Below are positions 8,777-16,864 of a stretch of 64,000 nt of DNA, in pieces. The DNA is from Halobellus ruber. GTDB taxonomy: Archaea; Halobacteriota; Halobacteria; Halobacteriales; Haloferacaceae. How positions within the stretch are numbered: the stretch's first letter is position 1; the number at the start of each line of letters is the position of its first letter. The translations under genes were made by a program, and so were the position numbers. Below the pieces are notes generated by a model that was given only the letters and a program-made list of their open reading frames with translations, did not search any database and was not told the origin of the DNA. The DNA is taken from contig NZ_JACKXD010000005.1 of assembly GCF_014212355.1 (NCBI RefSeq), positions 124,001 to 188,000 of the forward strand, read 5' to 3'.

Positions 8777-9331
8777 TCGGCTCTCCTTCCGAGTCTGCTA
8801 TTTTAAACCTTTTACGACGTAACAGGAGGGTGTCGAGGTTAAGAGAGAATTACGGTATAATTACCGTAAACTACCTCAGTCTGCGAGCCCCCGACAGAGT
8901 AGACGAGCTAATTCAGCGTCTGAGAGTGGTTCTGGATCACGAGCTACGTCGGCTGCGTAATCAACCGTATCAGCGACGCTATTTCGTTCTCTACAACGAT
9001 TTCAGTCAGTTTACCGGCTGTTTCCTCTGAAATTGTGATCGTCGTATACCTTCCTGGAGGTATGGATCCACATCCAATCTAAATTACCGTAAAATCCGTA
9101 CGCTAAGATTGACACCCTTCAGTAGCAGGTCGTGCTTGGCTAATACCGGGAGTAATTATTCCGTATGGTGTCTGGTTCGCGAGGTTCTGTGACTTTTCCA
9201 TCCGCCAGCGGTCCGTTTTCGATTTGACGCTACTAACTTACGAACTGTCGCCGGGGAAATCAAATACAGCCAGTGATCACGGACCGTACAGATGCCCTTG
9301 CGCTTGTTACTCTGATGACTTAATTGAACAC
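8777..9331. other. intergenic, AT-richer, no convincing gene
   Basis: About 555 bp between the surface operon and the right-hand family C element. The only frame (GTG at 8830 to 9030, 66 codons) has no recognisable domain and overlaps a perfect palindrome. A dyad ATACCT-tcctgg-AGGTAT lies at about 9048-9065. TTACCGTAA near 9085 repeats half of the palindrome at 8850-8869. Confidence 0.4.
8850..8869. promoter_or_regulatory. perfect palindrome, possible operator
   Basis: TTACGGTA-taat-TACCGTAA, a perfect 8+4+8 dyad, 73 bp after the CARDB gene stop. TACCGTAA recurs about 220 bp downstream. A half-site plus a full site suggests protein binding rather than a terminator, because the arms are AT-rich and no T-run follows. 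Confidence 0.4.
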
Positions 9332-9416
9332 TATAGTAGCGTTTGCAACTGGTTGCACATCCGATCGCACGCCGTCGTGCGATCGAGTTGAGCGAAGACT
9401 TGCAAACGCTGCTATA
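9332..9416. repeat. MITE-like palindromic element, family C, copy 2 (inverted)
   Basis: An 85-bp element, the reverse complement of the copy at 700-783, with terminal repeats TATAGTAGCGTTTGCAA and TTGCAAACGCTGCTATA (one mismatch). Together the two copies bracket the accessory island. It ends about 60 bp before the SHOCT gene, the first core gene to the right. Confidence 0.85.
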
Positions 9417-9478
9417 GCGTCCGATCCCTCCCGTCGCTCCGACGTGGGTTTTTCATCGACCGGCCGCGTACGACAGGT

Positions 9479-9976
9479 ATGCAGGACGGCCGCGCCCCGG
9501 GCTCGGACCAGCCCCACGAGCCGTTCGCCGACGCCGATGACCCCGTCGTTGGCGCCGTTGCGCTCCTGGTGCTCGGAGCGGGACTGGGGTCGCTGTTCGG
9601 CCTCCCGGTGCTGAACGCCGTCGAGTTCTGGGTGATCTTCGCCATCGGATACGCGGTCGTGGTTCCGCTGACGGCGCTGCTCCGCGGGCGGGTCGCCGAC
9701 ACGGGGACGGATCCCCCACGCGACCGATCCAGGGACGCCGAACGGGCCGACTCCCGGGGTATCGACGACGCCGGGGCAGACGACGTCGACGCCGCGCTCG
9801 AACGCCTCCGGGATCGCTACGCCCGCGGCGACCTCTCGGAGGCGCAGTTCGAGCGGAAACTGGAAGCGCTGTTGGAGACGGAGACCCCGGAGGACGCCCG
9901 CGAGCGGCTGGACGGAACGCGGAACTCCGAGGCACGCGCCGGGGACGCCGCGCGGGAGCGCGAACGGGATCGGTGA
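9479..9976 (+). CDS. two-TM SHOCT-domain membrane protein
   Basis: 165 residues. Two hydrophobic helices at about 23-43 and 46-67 are followed by a charged linker. A SHOCT motif follows at about 98-125 (LERLRDRYARGDLSEAQFERKLEALL), with the conserved RYARGDLSEAQFERK pattern. SHOCT domains are short C-terminal oligomerisation modules and occur in many haloarchaeal small membrane proteins. The tail is acidic and Arg-rich. No catalytic activity is expected. It lies just upstream of rfcC in the same direction with a 55-bp gap, so a shared transcript is possible. Confidence 0.7.
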   Translation: MQDGRAPGSDQPHEPFADADDPVVGAVALLVLGAGLGSLFGLPVLNAVEFWVIFAIGYAVVVPLTALLRGRVADTGTDPPRDRSRDAERADSRGIDDAGADDVDAALERLRDRYARGDLSEAQFERKLEALLETETPEDARERLDGTRNSEARAGDAARERERDR

Positions 9977-10031
9977 CCGATCCGCCGCGAAGGGGGGAGT
10001 TTCTTACCCTCCGACCGACTACCCGCTGTCG

Positions 10032-11126
10032 ATGGACGCGCCCCTGTGGACCGAGACGCACGCCCCGTCGCTATCGGAGCTTCCCCAGTCGGAGGTCCGC
10101 GAGCGGCTCTCCCGGACGGTCGAGGAACCGATGAACCTCGTGGTCCGCGGCCCGCCGGGCGCCGGGAAGACCGCGGCCGTCCGGGCGCTGGCCGCCGCGG
10201 CCCACGACGACCCCGACGCCGACCTGATCGAGATCAACGTCGCCGACTTCTTCGACCGGACGAAAAAGCAGATCCGGGAGGATCCACGGTTCTCGCGGTT
10301 CCTCCAGGGCCAAACCGAGTTCTCGAAGCAGTACCGCCGCGGGGAGGGCCGGAACAAGTACAAACGCGACTGGTCGAAGCGGGATATGATCTCCCACATC
10401 ATCCAGGAGATGGCGTCGTACCAGCCGGCCTCGGGGTCGTACAAGACGGTGCTGCTCGACAACGCCGAGACCATCCGCGAGGACTTCCAGCAGACGCTGC
10501 GGCGGGTGATGGAGCGGCACCACCGGAGCACCCAGTTCGTGATCGCGACGCGGCAGCCCTCGAAGCTCATCCCCGCGATCCGGTCGCGGTGCTTCCCGAT
10601 CCCGGTTCGGGCGCCCTCGACCGACGAAACCGAGGCGGTGCTCGCGGACGTCGCCGACGCCGAGGGGGTCGACGCCGAGCCGCTGGCGCTGAACCTGATC
10701 GCCTCGAAGGCGGGCGGGGACCTCCGGTATGCCGTCCTCGCGGCTCAGTACGCCGCCGTCGAGGGCGACGGCGAGATCACGGCCTCGACCGCCGAGACCG
10801 CCCTCTCCGACGTCGGCCACGACGACGCGCTGAAGGACGTACTCGACGACGCCGCCGCCGGGGAGATCCGCGACGCCCGGAAGACACTCACTTCGCTTTT
10901 GGACGACGAGGGGTTCGGCGGCCAGGAACTCCTCTCGGAGCTGCTACGGGTGGCCGACACCTACCCCGAGGAGTTCGGCGAGCGGAACATCGTGCGGCTC
11001 CACCGGCTCGCCGGGAGCGTCGATCTCGACCTCGCGGAGGGCAACGACCCGCGGCTCCACCTCACCCACCTGCTCGCGGCGTGGGCGGGCGGGCAGTCGG
11101 AACTCGACCGGGAGGTCGCCGTCTGA
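10032..11126 (+). CDS. rfcC: replication factor C small subunit II
   Basis: A 364-residue AAA+ clamp-loader subunit that loads PCNA onto primer-template DNA together with the other RFC subunits. Walker A is GPPGAGKT (about residues 40-47). The Walker B region reads VLLDNAE rather than the usual DEAD, and the SRC motif with the arginine finger is RSRC (about 188-191). A family-specific insert with KQYRRGEG and RNKYKRDW follows Walker A. The C-terminal helical collar is complete. The DNAE variant is typical of this subunit class in haloarchaea as far as I recall, so it may be a regulatory rather than a hydrolytic subunit. Only 3 bp separate it from asd, so the two are co-transcribed. Confidence 0.85.
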   Translation: MDAPLWTETHAPSLSELPQSEVRERLSRTVEEPMNLVVRGPPGAGKTAAVRALAAAAHDDPDADLIEINVADFFDRTKKQIREDPRFSRFLQGQTEFSKQYRRGEGRNKYKRDWSKRDMISHIIQEMASYQPASGSYKTVLLDNAETIREDFQQTLRRVMERHHRSTQFVIATRQPSKLIPAIRSRCFPIPVRAPSTDETEAVLADVADAEGVDAEPLALNLIASKAGGDLRYAVLAAQYAAVEGDGEITASTAETALSDVGHDDALKDVLDDAAAGEIRDARKTLTSLLDDEGFGGQELLSELLRVADTYPEEFGERNIVRLHRLAGSVDLDLAEGNDPRLHLTHLLAAWAGGQSELDREVAV

Positions 11127-11129
11127 CCG

Positions 11130-11735
11130 ATGCGGTTTGCGCCCGGCGTCCGGCGGTTCGCGCTCCCCGCGTTCGGGGCCGCCGCGGTTTTGGCTATCGT
11201 GGCACCGCCGCTTTCGATCGTCGCGCTCGCGGTCGGGGTGTTCGTGGCGTGGTTCTTCCGGGATCCCGACCGCCGGCCGTCCGGTCCGGGGGTGGTGTCG
11301 CCCGCCGACGGGGAGGTATCGGTGGTCCGCACGGAAGGCGATCAGGTCCGGATCGGCGTGTACCTGAGCGCGACCGACGTCCACGTGACCCGTGCGCCGT
11401 TCGACGGCACCGTCGAGCGCGTCACCCACCGGCCGGGTGCGCACCGGCCGGCGTTCTCGAAGGCCTCCGAGCGCAACGAGCGCGTCGACGTCGACGTCAC
11501 GACCGACCACGGCCCGGCAGAGGTGTCGTTGATCGCCGGCGCGTTCGCGCGGCGGATCCACCCCTACGTCGACAGCGGCGAGGCGCTCTCGCGGGCCCAG
11601 CGCATCGGCCACATCGACTTCGGGTCCCGAACGGACGTACTGCTGCCGCCGACGTACGACCGCGAGGACCTCCTCGTTTCGGAGGGCGACCGCGTCCGGG
11701 CCGGCGAGTCGATCCTCGCGCGCGGCGAGTCGTAG
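11130..11735 (+). CDS. asd: archaetidylserine decarboxylase (PSD family)
   Basis: A 201-residue pyruvoyl-dependent decarboxylase of the short archaeal type, making archaetidylethanolamine from archaetidylserine at the membrane. Two N-terminal hydrophobic segments (about 10-45) lead into FFRDPDR and SPADGEV, both conserved in the family. DVHVTRAP and the RI-G-HIDFGSRTD segment follow. The self-cleavage that creates the pyruvoyl group is expected at the Gly-Ser of FGSR. The length fits the archaeal and Bacteroides-like short class rather than the long bacterial enzyme. It starts 3 bp after rfcC and is likely expressed from the same promoter. Confidence 0.85.
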   Translation: MRFAPGVRRFALPAFGAAAVLAIVAPPLSIVALAVGVFVAWFFRDPDRRPSGPGVVSPADGEVSVVRTEGDQVRIGVYLSATDVHVTRAPFDGTVERVTHRPGAHRPAFSKASERNERVDVDVTTDHGPAEVSLIAGAFARRIHPYVDSGEALSRAQRIGHIDFGSRTDVLLPPTYDREDLLVSEGDRVRAGESILARGES

Positions 11736-11759
11736 CGCGTCCGAGGGTTTCGCCACCGC

Positions 11760-12176
11760 TCACCCACAGGAGTGGTCCGGACGGTTCGTCGGACACGGGT
11801 AGGAGGTGTAAAAGGACACGTCGCGGTCGGCGGCGCCGTCCTCGATCGCGACCTTCTTGCAGATCCGACCGCGGTCGGTCCACCGGATCGTCTCGGGGTC
11901 GTCGCTGCCGGGGAGCCGGACCGACGCGGCGTACGAGATCGCCACGCTCGGCCACGTGCAGCCGAGGTGAATCCGGTCGCCGGCGTCGAGTTCGAGGGTT
12001 CGGTCGATCGCCGTCGTCCCGTCGGCGCGGAGCTCGAACTGGACGTTCACGGGCTCGTCGCGGCGGTTCACGACGAACACGTCGTAAAGACTCGTCGGCG
12101 TGGGGACGCCGAGGACCGCAGCCGCGAACGACGCGGCCGCGACCCCGCCGCCGACCAACAACTCCCGGCGTCGCAT
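11760..12176 (-). CDS. exported protein with Tat-like signal, unknown function
   Basis: 138 residues from ATG at 12176. A longer in-frame start at 12239 exists, but the inner start places MRRRELLVGGGVAAASFAAAVLG at the very N-terminus, a good Tat-type signal with a twin arginine. The mature part is a small beta-rich domain with conserved-looking cysteines (LGCTWP, GRICKK, SYPCP, DHSCG). It may bind a metal or form disulfides outside the cell. It converges on asd across a 24-bp gap. No family is recognised. Confidence 0.65.
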   Translation of the reverse strand: MRRRELLVGGGVAAASFAAAVLGVPTPTSLYDVFVVNRRDEPVNVQFELRADGTTAIDRTLELDAGDRIHLGCTWPSVAISYAASVRLPGSDDPETIRWTDRGRICKKVAIEDGAADRDVSFYTSYPCPTNRPDHSCG

Positions 12177-12292
12177 AGCAATGGTGTGACGGGTAGGAGA
12201 AATAAATCGGCCGGAGGTCGAAACGGGCGTTTGAGCCACCGACAGGACGTCGGTGTGCCACCCGCCGCCGTCACCTCATCCGTCCTCGCGGA

Positions 12293-13282
12293 TCAGCCCC
12301 GCCCCAGCACGTGGACGTGGCGGGTCAAGGAGCCGTGGACCCGTCGCTCGAACCGCGCCTCGACCGTCCACCCGGCGTCGCGGGCGGCGTCCTCGTAGGA
12401 CCGATCGCCGACGAGGACGCACGATGGCGCGACCCGGGCGGCCTCCCCGAGCGCGCCGCCGACAAGGGATTCGAGTTCGTGGCCCGCGACCTTCGACTGG
12501 CGGCCGTACGGCGCGTCGAAGACGACCGCGTCGGCGACGCCGTCGGCGAACGGCAGGGCGGTGGCGTCGCCGCGGACCACGTCCCACCGCGCGTCGGGCA
12601 GGAACCCCGCGAGGTTCTCGGCGGTCCCGCGGGCCATCTTCCATTGGGCGTCCGAGCCGAAAGCACGGGCGCCGATCAGGCCCGCTTCGAGCAGGAGCCC
12701 GCCGGTGCCGCACATCGGGTCGAACACCGTCGCATCGGGGAGTGCCGGCCCGGCCGCGAGGTTGACGTACGCCCGAGCGTCGACCGGGGCCATGCTCCCC
12801 GGCTGGAAGAAGGGGCGGTCGGTGGGGGCTCGCGACCCGAACGTCGCCGCCCGCTCGGCGACCTGCCACCCCACCAGACAGACGTCGTCGGCAAACACCG
12901 CCCGGAGTTCGTGGTCGGGGTCCTCGAGGTCGACCGCGAACCCGCGATCGACCAGGACGGTTCCCAGGTCGCGCTCGGCGGCCGCGGTGCTCACGTCGGC
13001 GCTCGACCGGACGTTCCGGGCCCGGACCGCGACCGTTCCGGTCCGCTCGATCGACGCGGCTTCCAGCAGCGCGGCCGCGTCGTCGGCGTCGGCGGCAGTC
13101 CGGCCGAGGAGTTCGGAGGCGCGGCGGGTGTACGCCAGCGTCGGTGCGCGGTCGACCCGGAGCCCGCGGGCGGTCGCCAGCCCCGGCGCGACCCGGTCGA
13201 CCGCCGAGGCGGCCGCCCGCTCGGCTTCGAGCGCCGCGATCGGCTCGTCGGCGGCCTCCCCCGCGAACTCCAGGCAGTACAC
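12293..13282 (-). CDS. trmG10: tRNA (guanine(10)-N2)-dimethyltransferase
   Basis: A 329-residue THUMP-plus-Rossmann methyltransferase that modifies G10 in tRNA using S-adenosylmethionine. The N-terminal half (to about residue 160) corresponds to the THUMP region. The catalytic half has the SAM motif FDPMCGTGG (about 189-197) and the amino-methylation motif DAPYGR (about 253-258), which is the DPPY type. FFQPGSMAP, just before the SAM motif, is also typical of the archaeal enzyme. The start ATG at 13282 gives MYCLEFAGEA, the usual N-terminus. It is divergent from the transglutaminase-like gene across 133 bp. Confidence 0.85.
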   Translation of the reverse strand: MYCLEFAGEAADEPIAALEAERAAASAVDRVAPGLATARGLRVDRAPTLAYTRRASELLGRTAADADDAAALLEAASIERTGTVAVRARNVRSSADVSTAAAERDLGTVLVDRGFAVDLEDPDHELRAVFADDVCLVGWQVAERAATFGSRAPTDRPFFQPGSMAPVDARAYVNLAAGPALPDATVFDPMCGTGGLLLEAGLIGARAFGSDAQWKMARGTAENLAGFLPDARWDVVRGDATALPFADGVADAVVFDAPYGRQSKVAGHELESLVGGALGEAARVAPSCVLVGDRSYEDAARDAGWTVEARFERRVHGSLTRHVHVLGRG

Positions 13283-13415
13283 GCTCGGATCTCGCCCGCT
13301 GCCGCAATCAGCGTGTCGGATCCCGCGGCCGCGTCCGACCGGATATGCGGCCCCGCGCCACCGGCGGCCGGTTCCGACAGGTTTCCATAGCCGACCCCCA
13401 AACGGTGCGACACGA

Positions 13416-14348
13416 ATGCGTTGGCGCGGGTCGGCCGATCCGGATCGGGGGGACGCCGCCGTTAGCCACGACTCGCGGTTCGAGTGGCGGTTCCGCGGGG
13501 AACGGTTCGGGATCGACGTGTCCGTCCCAGCGTACCTGTACCGGTACTACGACGATCGGTGGCGGACGCGCGAGTTCGGGACGTACGTCGTCGACCCGTT
13601 TCACGACGACGTCGTCGCCGCGGTCGCCGACGGGATCGAATCGCGGGTCCGGGACCGGGGGTACGGCGACCGGGCGGTGACCGAGTGTGCGGTCCGCTTC
13701 GCGCAGTCGATCCCCTACGAACAGGACATCGTCACGACCGGTCAACCGGAGTACCCGCAGTTCCCCGTCGAGACGCTCCACTACGAGCAGGGGGACTGCG
13801 AGGACCTGAGCATCCTGCTCGGCGCCTTGCTCCGGGAGTTGGGCCACGACGTCGCGGTGCTCGCGCTCCCGACCCACTCGCATATGTGTCTGGGTGTCGA
13901 AACCGGGTGGGTGGAGGGGGCTCACGTCACTCACGACGGTGCCGACTACTACGTCGTCGAGAGTACGAGTCCGGGATGGTCGATCGGTGAACTGCCGCCG
14001 CAACACCGGGGGGCGTCGATCAGGCCACACCCAGTCGCCGACGTGCCGCTCCTTCTTCACCAGTGGGAGGCCGTCGAGAACGGCGACGGCACCGCCGAGG
14101 TCGAGGGGAGCCTCGTGAACTACGGCACGGGCAGCGCCGAGGACGTCTCCGTTGTCGCCTGGTTCGAGGCCCCCGACGGTCGGATCGGGGAGACGACCGT
14201 GCTCGACACCGAAGCGGAGGTCCTCCCGCGGACGTCGGTGTCGTTCGCCGGGCGCGTTCCGCTGCCCCAGGCGGGACGGTTACGCGGCCATCTGCAACTC
14301 CGCCTCGACGGTGGGGTACACGACCAGACCGCGAGCGACTGGGAGTGA
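13416..14348 (+). CDS. transglutaminase-like cysteine hydrolase with C-terminal beta domain
   Basis: 310 residues. The start at 13416 is chosen because upstream codons of the longer frame overlap the divergent trmG10 gene. The papain/transglutaminase-like core has Cys128 in QGDCEDLSILLGALLRELG, His in LPTHSHMCLG (about 154-156) and an acidic residue in YYVVESTSPGW (about 182), a complete Cys-His-acid set. The last 90 residues form a beta-sandwich of the CARDB/FxLYD type (VNYGTGSAEDVSVVAWFEAP). No signal peptide is seen, so it is probably cytoplasmic or non-classically located. It ends 63 bp before grpE on the same strand. Transglutaminase-like proteins often accompany VWA proteins, which supports a link with the neighbouring module. 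Confidence 0.7.
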   Translation: MRWRGSADPDRGDAAVSHDSRFEWRFRGERFGIDVSVPAYLYRYYDDRWRTREFGTYVVDPFHDDVVAAVADGIESRVRDRGYGDRAVTECAVRFAQSIPYEQDIVTTGQPEYPQFPVETLHYEQGDCEDLSILLGALLRELGHDVAVLALPTHSHMCLGVETGWVEGAHVTHDGADYYVVESTSPGWSIGELPPQHRGASIRPHPVADVPLLLHQWEAVENGDGTAEVEGSLVNYGTGSAEDVSVVAWFEAPDGRIGETTVLDTEAEVLPRTSVSFAGRVPLPQAGRLRGHLQLRLDGGVHDQTASDWE

Positions 14349-14411
14349 GGCGTCCGGATCGCCCGACGCCGGAGTGAAAGTTTGATTACCCGACGCGTCG
14401 TTGCGCCCGCT

Positions 14412-15140
14412 ATGTTCGGTTCAGACGACGACGAGGAACCGTCTCGGTCGACCGACGAGGACGCCGACGGGACCGACGCGGGAGCGAACGACCACGCGAA
14501 CCCGGCCGACGACCCCGACGAACGGTCGCCCGCCGGTGGGGAAGGCTCACGCGCCGGTGACGACGACGCGAGTCGGGACGGCGCGCACGACGAGGGCCCG
14601 GCCACCGAGGGGGAACCCGCAGAACCGGCTGACGGCCCGGACGACCGGGACCGACGGGCGGCGGTGGACGAGCGGCTCCGGGAGGTGGAAACGCGGCTCA
14701 CGGAGCGGATCGGGGACGTCGAAACCGCAATAGCGGCCAATCGTGAGCGGATCGACGAGTTGGAGTCGGGGCTGGCGGACCATCGTCGACGGAGCGAGAA
14801 GGAACGCGAGGAGATCCGGGAGTTCGCGGTCGAGGAGTTCGCCCGGGAGATGGTCCGGGTGAAAGACAGCCTCGAAACCGCGATCCAGGTCGAGGACCTC
14901 GACGACAGCGCGGCCGAGCGGCTCGAACTCCTCACAAGGGAGTTCGAGCAGGCGCTGTCGAAGGGCAACGTCGAGCCGATCGACGACTCCACCGAGGAGT
15001 TCGATGCGCTCCGGCACAAGATCGTCTCGAAGGAGCCGTCGCCGGACCACGAATCCAACGAGATCCTCGAAATCGCGGAGCCGGGCTACGCGATCGGTGA
15101 CCGGGTGTTGCGGCCGGCGCGGGTGGTTCTGTCGGCCTGA
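14412..15140 (+). CDS. grpE: GrpE-type nucleotide exchange factor
   Basis: 242 residues. The first 85 or so are a very acidic, low-complexity leader. Then comes a long coiled coil (about 90-150, VETRLTERIGDVETAIAANR) and the GrpE core: REFAVEEFAREMVRVKDSLE, then EPIDDSTEEFDALRHKI, then EPGYAIGDRVLRPARVVLS at the C-terminus, which is the family signature. GrpE releases ADP from Hsp70. It converges on an Hsp70 gene 90 bp away. The start at 14412 (MFGSDDD) is preferred over an upstream non-ATG start. No J-domain gene is present nearby, so this looks like a separate GrpE-Hsp70 pair rather than the canonical operon. Confidence 0.75.
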   Translation: MFGSDDDEEPSRSTDEDADGTDAGANDHANPADDPDERSPAGGEGSRAGDDDASRDGAHDEGPATEGEPAEPADGPDDRDRRAAVDERLREVETRLTERIGDVETAIAANRERIDELESGLADHRRRSEKEREEIREFAVEEFAREMVRVKDSLETAIQVEDLDDSAAERLELLTREFEQALSKGNVEPIDDSTEEFDALRHKIVSKEPSPDHESNEILEIAEPGYAIGDRVLRPARVVLSA

Positions 15141-15229
15141 ACGCCGCGTAGGGCCGGGCGGCGCATCCTCGTCGGACGCTCCCGACCCGTCCGTAGACAC
15201 ACGGACGGCGCTCCCGGCGCCCGCAGGGA

Positions 15230-16753
15230 TCACGCCTCGTCTTTCGTCCCGGTGATGTCCTCGGTGACCTCGCCCTCGATCTCGGCGTCGCTGGTCAACT
15301 CGTCGGCCTCGACCTGGAGGATGCCGTCCTCGTCGACGTAGAAGGTGACCTCGATCTGTGGCTTGCCGGCGGGCATCGGCGGGATCCCGGTCAGCCGGAA
15401 GTCGGCCAGTTTCGTGTTGTTCTCCGCGACCGGATCCTCGCCCTGGTAGACATCGATTGTCACGACGGTCTGGTTGTCCTCGACCGTGCTGTAGTACTCC
15501 GTGCCGTGGGCGTTCCCGAGGTTGGTGTTGCCCTCGATTATCGGGTCGAAGCTTCCGTCGTGGAGCCGCGTGCCGAGCGACGCCGGAATCACCTCGATGA
15601 CGTCGATGTCCCCGGGCTTCCCCTCGATGTCGCCGCCCTCCTGGCCGCCCGCCTCGATGTTCACTTTCTCGCCGTAGACGGCCGCCCCCTCGGCGACGAC
15701 CTGATCGGGATCGCGGCTCCGTTCGGGTTCCACGCCGGTCTCCTCCTCGACCGCGTCCCTGACCGCCGGGACGTAGGTCGAGCCGCCGACCAGAAGCACC
15801 ATATCCAGGTCCTCTGCACCGACGTCGGCGTCGTCCATCGCCTTGGTGATTTCGTCGCGGACGGCGTCCAGTTCGTCGGCGATCAACCCCTCGAAGGTCC
15901 CGCGCGTCAGCGTCGTGTCGATGTCGATCGGCTCCCCGTCGACGATCCCCAGATACGACTTGACGACCTCGGTCTCCTCGTTCGTCGAGAGGTCGATCTT
16001 CGCGTCCTCGGCCGCCTTCCGGAGGTTCTCCTCTATCTCGGGGTCGTCCAGGGGATCCGCGCCGTCGACGTCGAGTTCGCCCGCCAGGTGCTCCATGATC
16101 GCACGGTCGAAATCGCGGCCGCCGAGTTCGTTGTTCCCCTCGGCCACCTTCACCTCGTATTCGGGCACGTCCCGATCGGTCTCGATCTCGATGATCGACA
16201 CGTCCAGGGTTCCGCCCCCGAAGTCGAACACCAGCGTGGTGCCGTCGATCTCCTGGCCCTGCTTTTCGCCGTACGCGAGCGCCGCCGCGGTCGGCTCGTT
16301 GGTCAGTTCGACGCTGTCGAACCCGGCCTCCTCGCCCGCCCGTTTCGTGTTGCGCTTCTGGTCGGAGCTGAAGTACGCCGGGACCGTGATGACGACGTCG
16401 CTCACGGAGGCTCGGAGGTAATCCTCCGCGTCCCGCTTGATCTTCCCGAGGATCTCCGCGGAGATGTCGACCGGCGAGTGTTCGGTGCCGTCGACGACGA
16501 ACTCGTAGTCCTCGTTGCCCATCTCCAGTTTGATCTCGCGTTTCGTCCGACCCGGACGTTCCGCGGCGAGGCTGTTGGCCCGCTTGCCGACGTCCACGCT
16601 GCCGTCGTCGCCGAAGGAGACGACCGACGGCGTGAGGTCGTCGCCCTCGTTGTTTTGGAGCATCTGCGGCTCGTCGTTCTCCAAGATCGCCATCCCGCTG
16701 TTTGTCGTCCCGAGGTCGATACCGAGGGTCTTCTCGGAGGTATCCCCACTCAT
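15230..16753 (-). CDS. Hsp70/DnaK-like protein lacking the C-terminal lid
   Basis: 507 residues, against about 620-640 for normal DnaK. The ATPase domain is complete: GIDLGTTNS (11-19), FDFGGGTLDVSI near 175-186 and VLLVGGSTYVPAVRD. The beta substrate-binding domain is also present (LGTRLHDG, then GIPPMPAGKPQIEVTF). The protein stops about 25 residues later, so the helical lid and tail are absent. Lidless Hsp70s bind clients weakly and often serve dedicated assembly tasks. The gene follows the VWA gene on the same strand after 111 bp and converges with grpE. Together they suggest a specialised chaperone for the neighbouring VWA/tubulin-like module; that link is inference. Confidence 0.85.
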   Translation of the reverse strand: MSGDTSEKTLGIDLGTTNSGMAILENDEPQMLQNNEGDDLTPSVVSFGDDGSVDVGKRANSLAAERPGRTKREIKLEMGNEDYEFVVDGTEHSPVDISAEILGKIKRDAEDYLRASVSDVVITVPAYFSSDQKRNTKRAGEEAGFDSVELTNEPTAAALAYGEKQGQEIDGTTLVFDFGGGTLDVSIIEIETDRDVPEYEVKVAEGNNELGGRDFDRAIMEHLAGELDVDGADPLDDPEIEENLRKAAEDAKIDLSTNEETEVVKSYLGIVDGEPIDIDTTLTRGTFEGLIADELDAVRDEITKAMDDADVGAEDLDMVLLVGGSTYVPAVRDAVEEETGVEPERSRDPDQVVAEGAAVYGEKVNIEAGGQEGGDIEGKPGDIDVIEVIPASLGTRLHDGSFDPIIEGNTNLGNAHGTEYYSTVEDNQTVVTIDVYQGEDPVAENNTKLADFRLTGIPPMPAGKPQIEVTFYVDEDGILQVEADELTSDAEIEGEVTEDITGTKDEA

Positions 16754-16864
16754 CGTATCCTATACAGTACGGCTATCTCTTATGATGTTTTGGGTTCATA
16801 TCCCGCCGCCGCCCCTCGATTCGGGTCCTCTCGCCCCGCTTAGACCCCCCGTTTGCGCGGCGGG

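Noticed and set aside
8830-9030. 66-codon GTG frame after the surface operon
   Set aside because: It overlaps a perfect palindrome and shows no domain; many Arg/Leu codons fit chance in this region.
10046-12178. 710-codon frame on the plus strand
   Set aside because: Shifted frame over rfcC and asd, extremely Arg-rich with no known fold.
15506-16843. 445-codon frame opposite the Hsp70 gene
   Set aside because: Antisense shadow of a gene with clear Hsp70 motifs.
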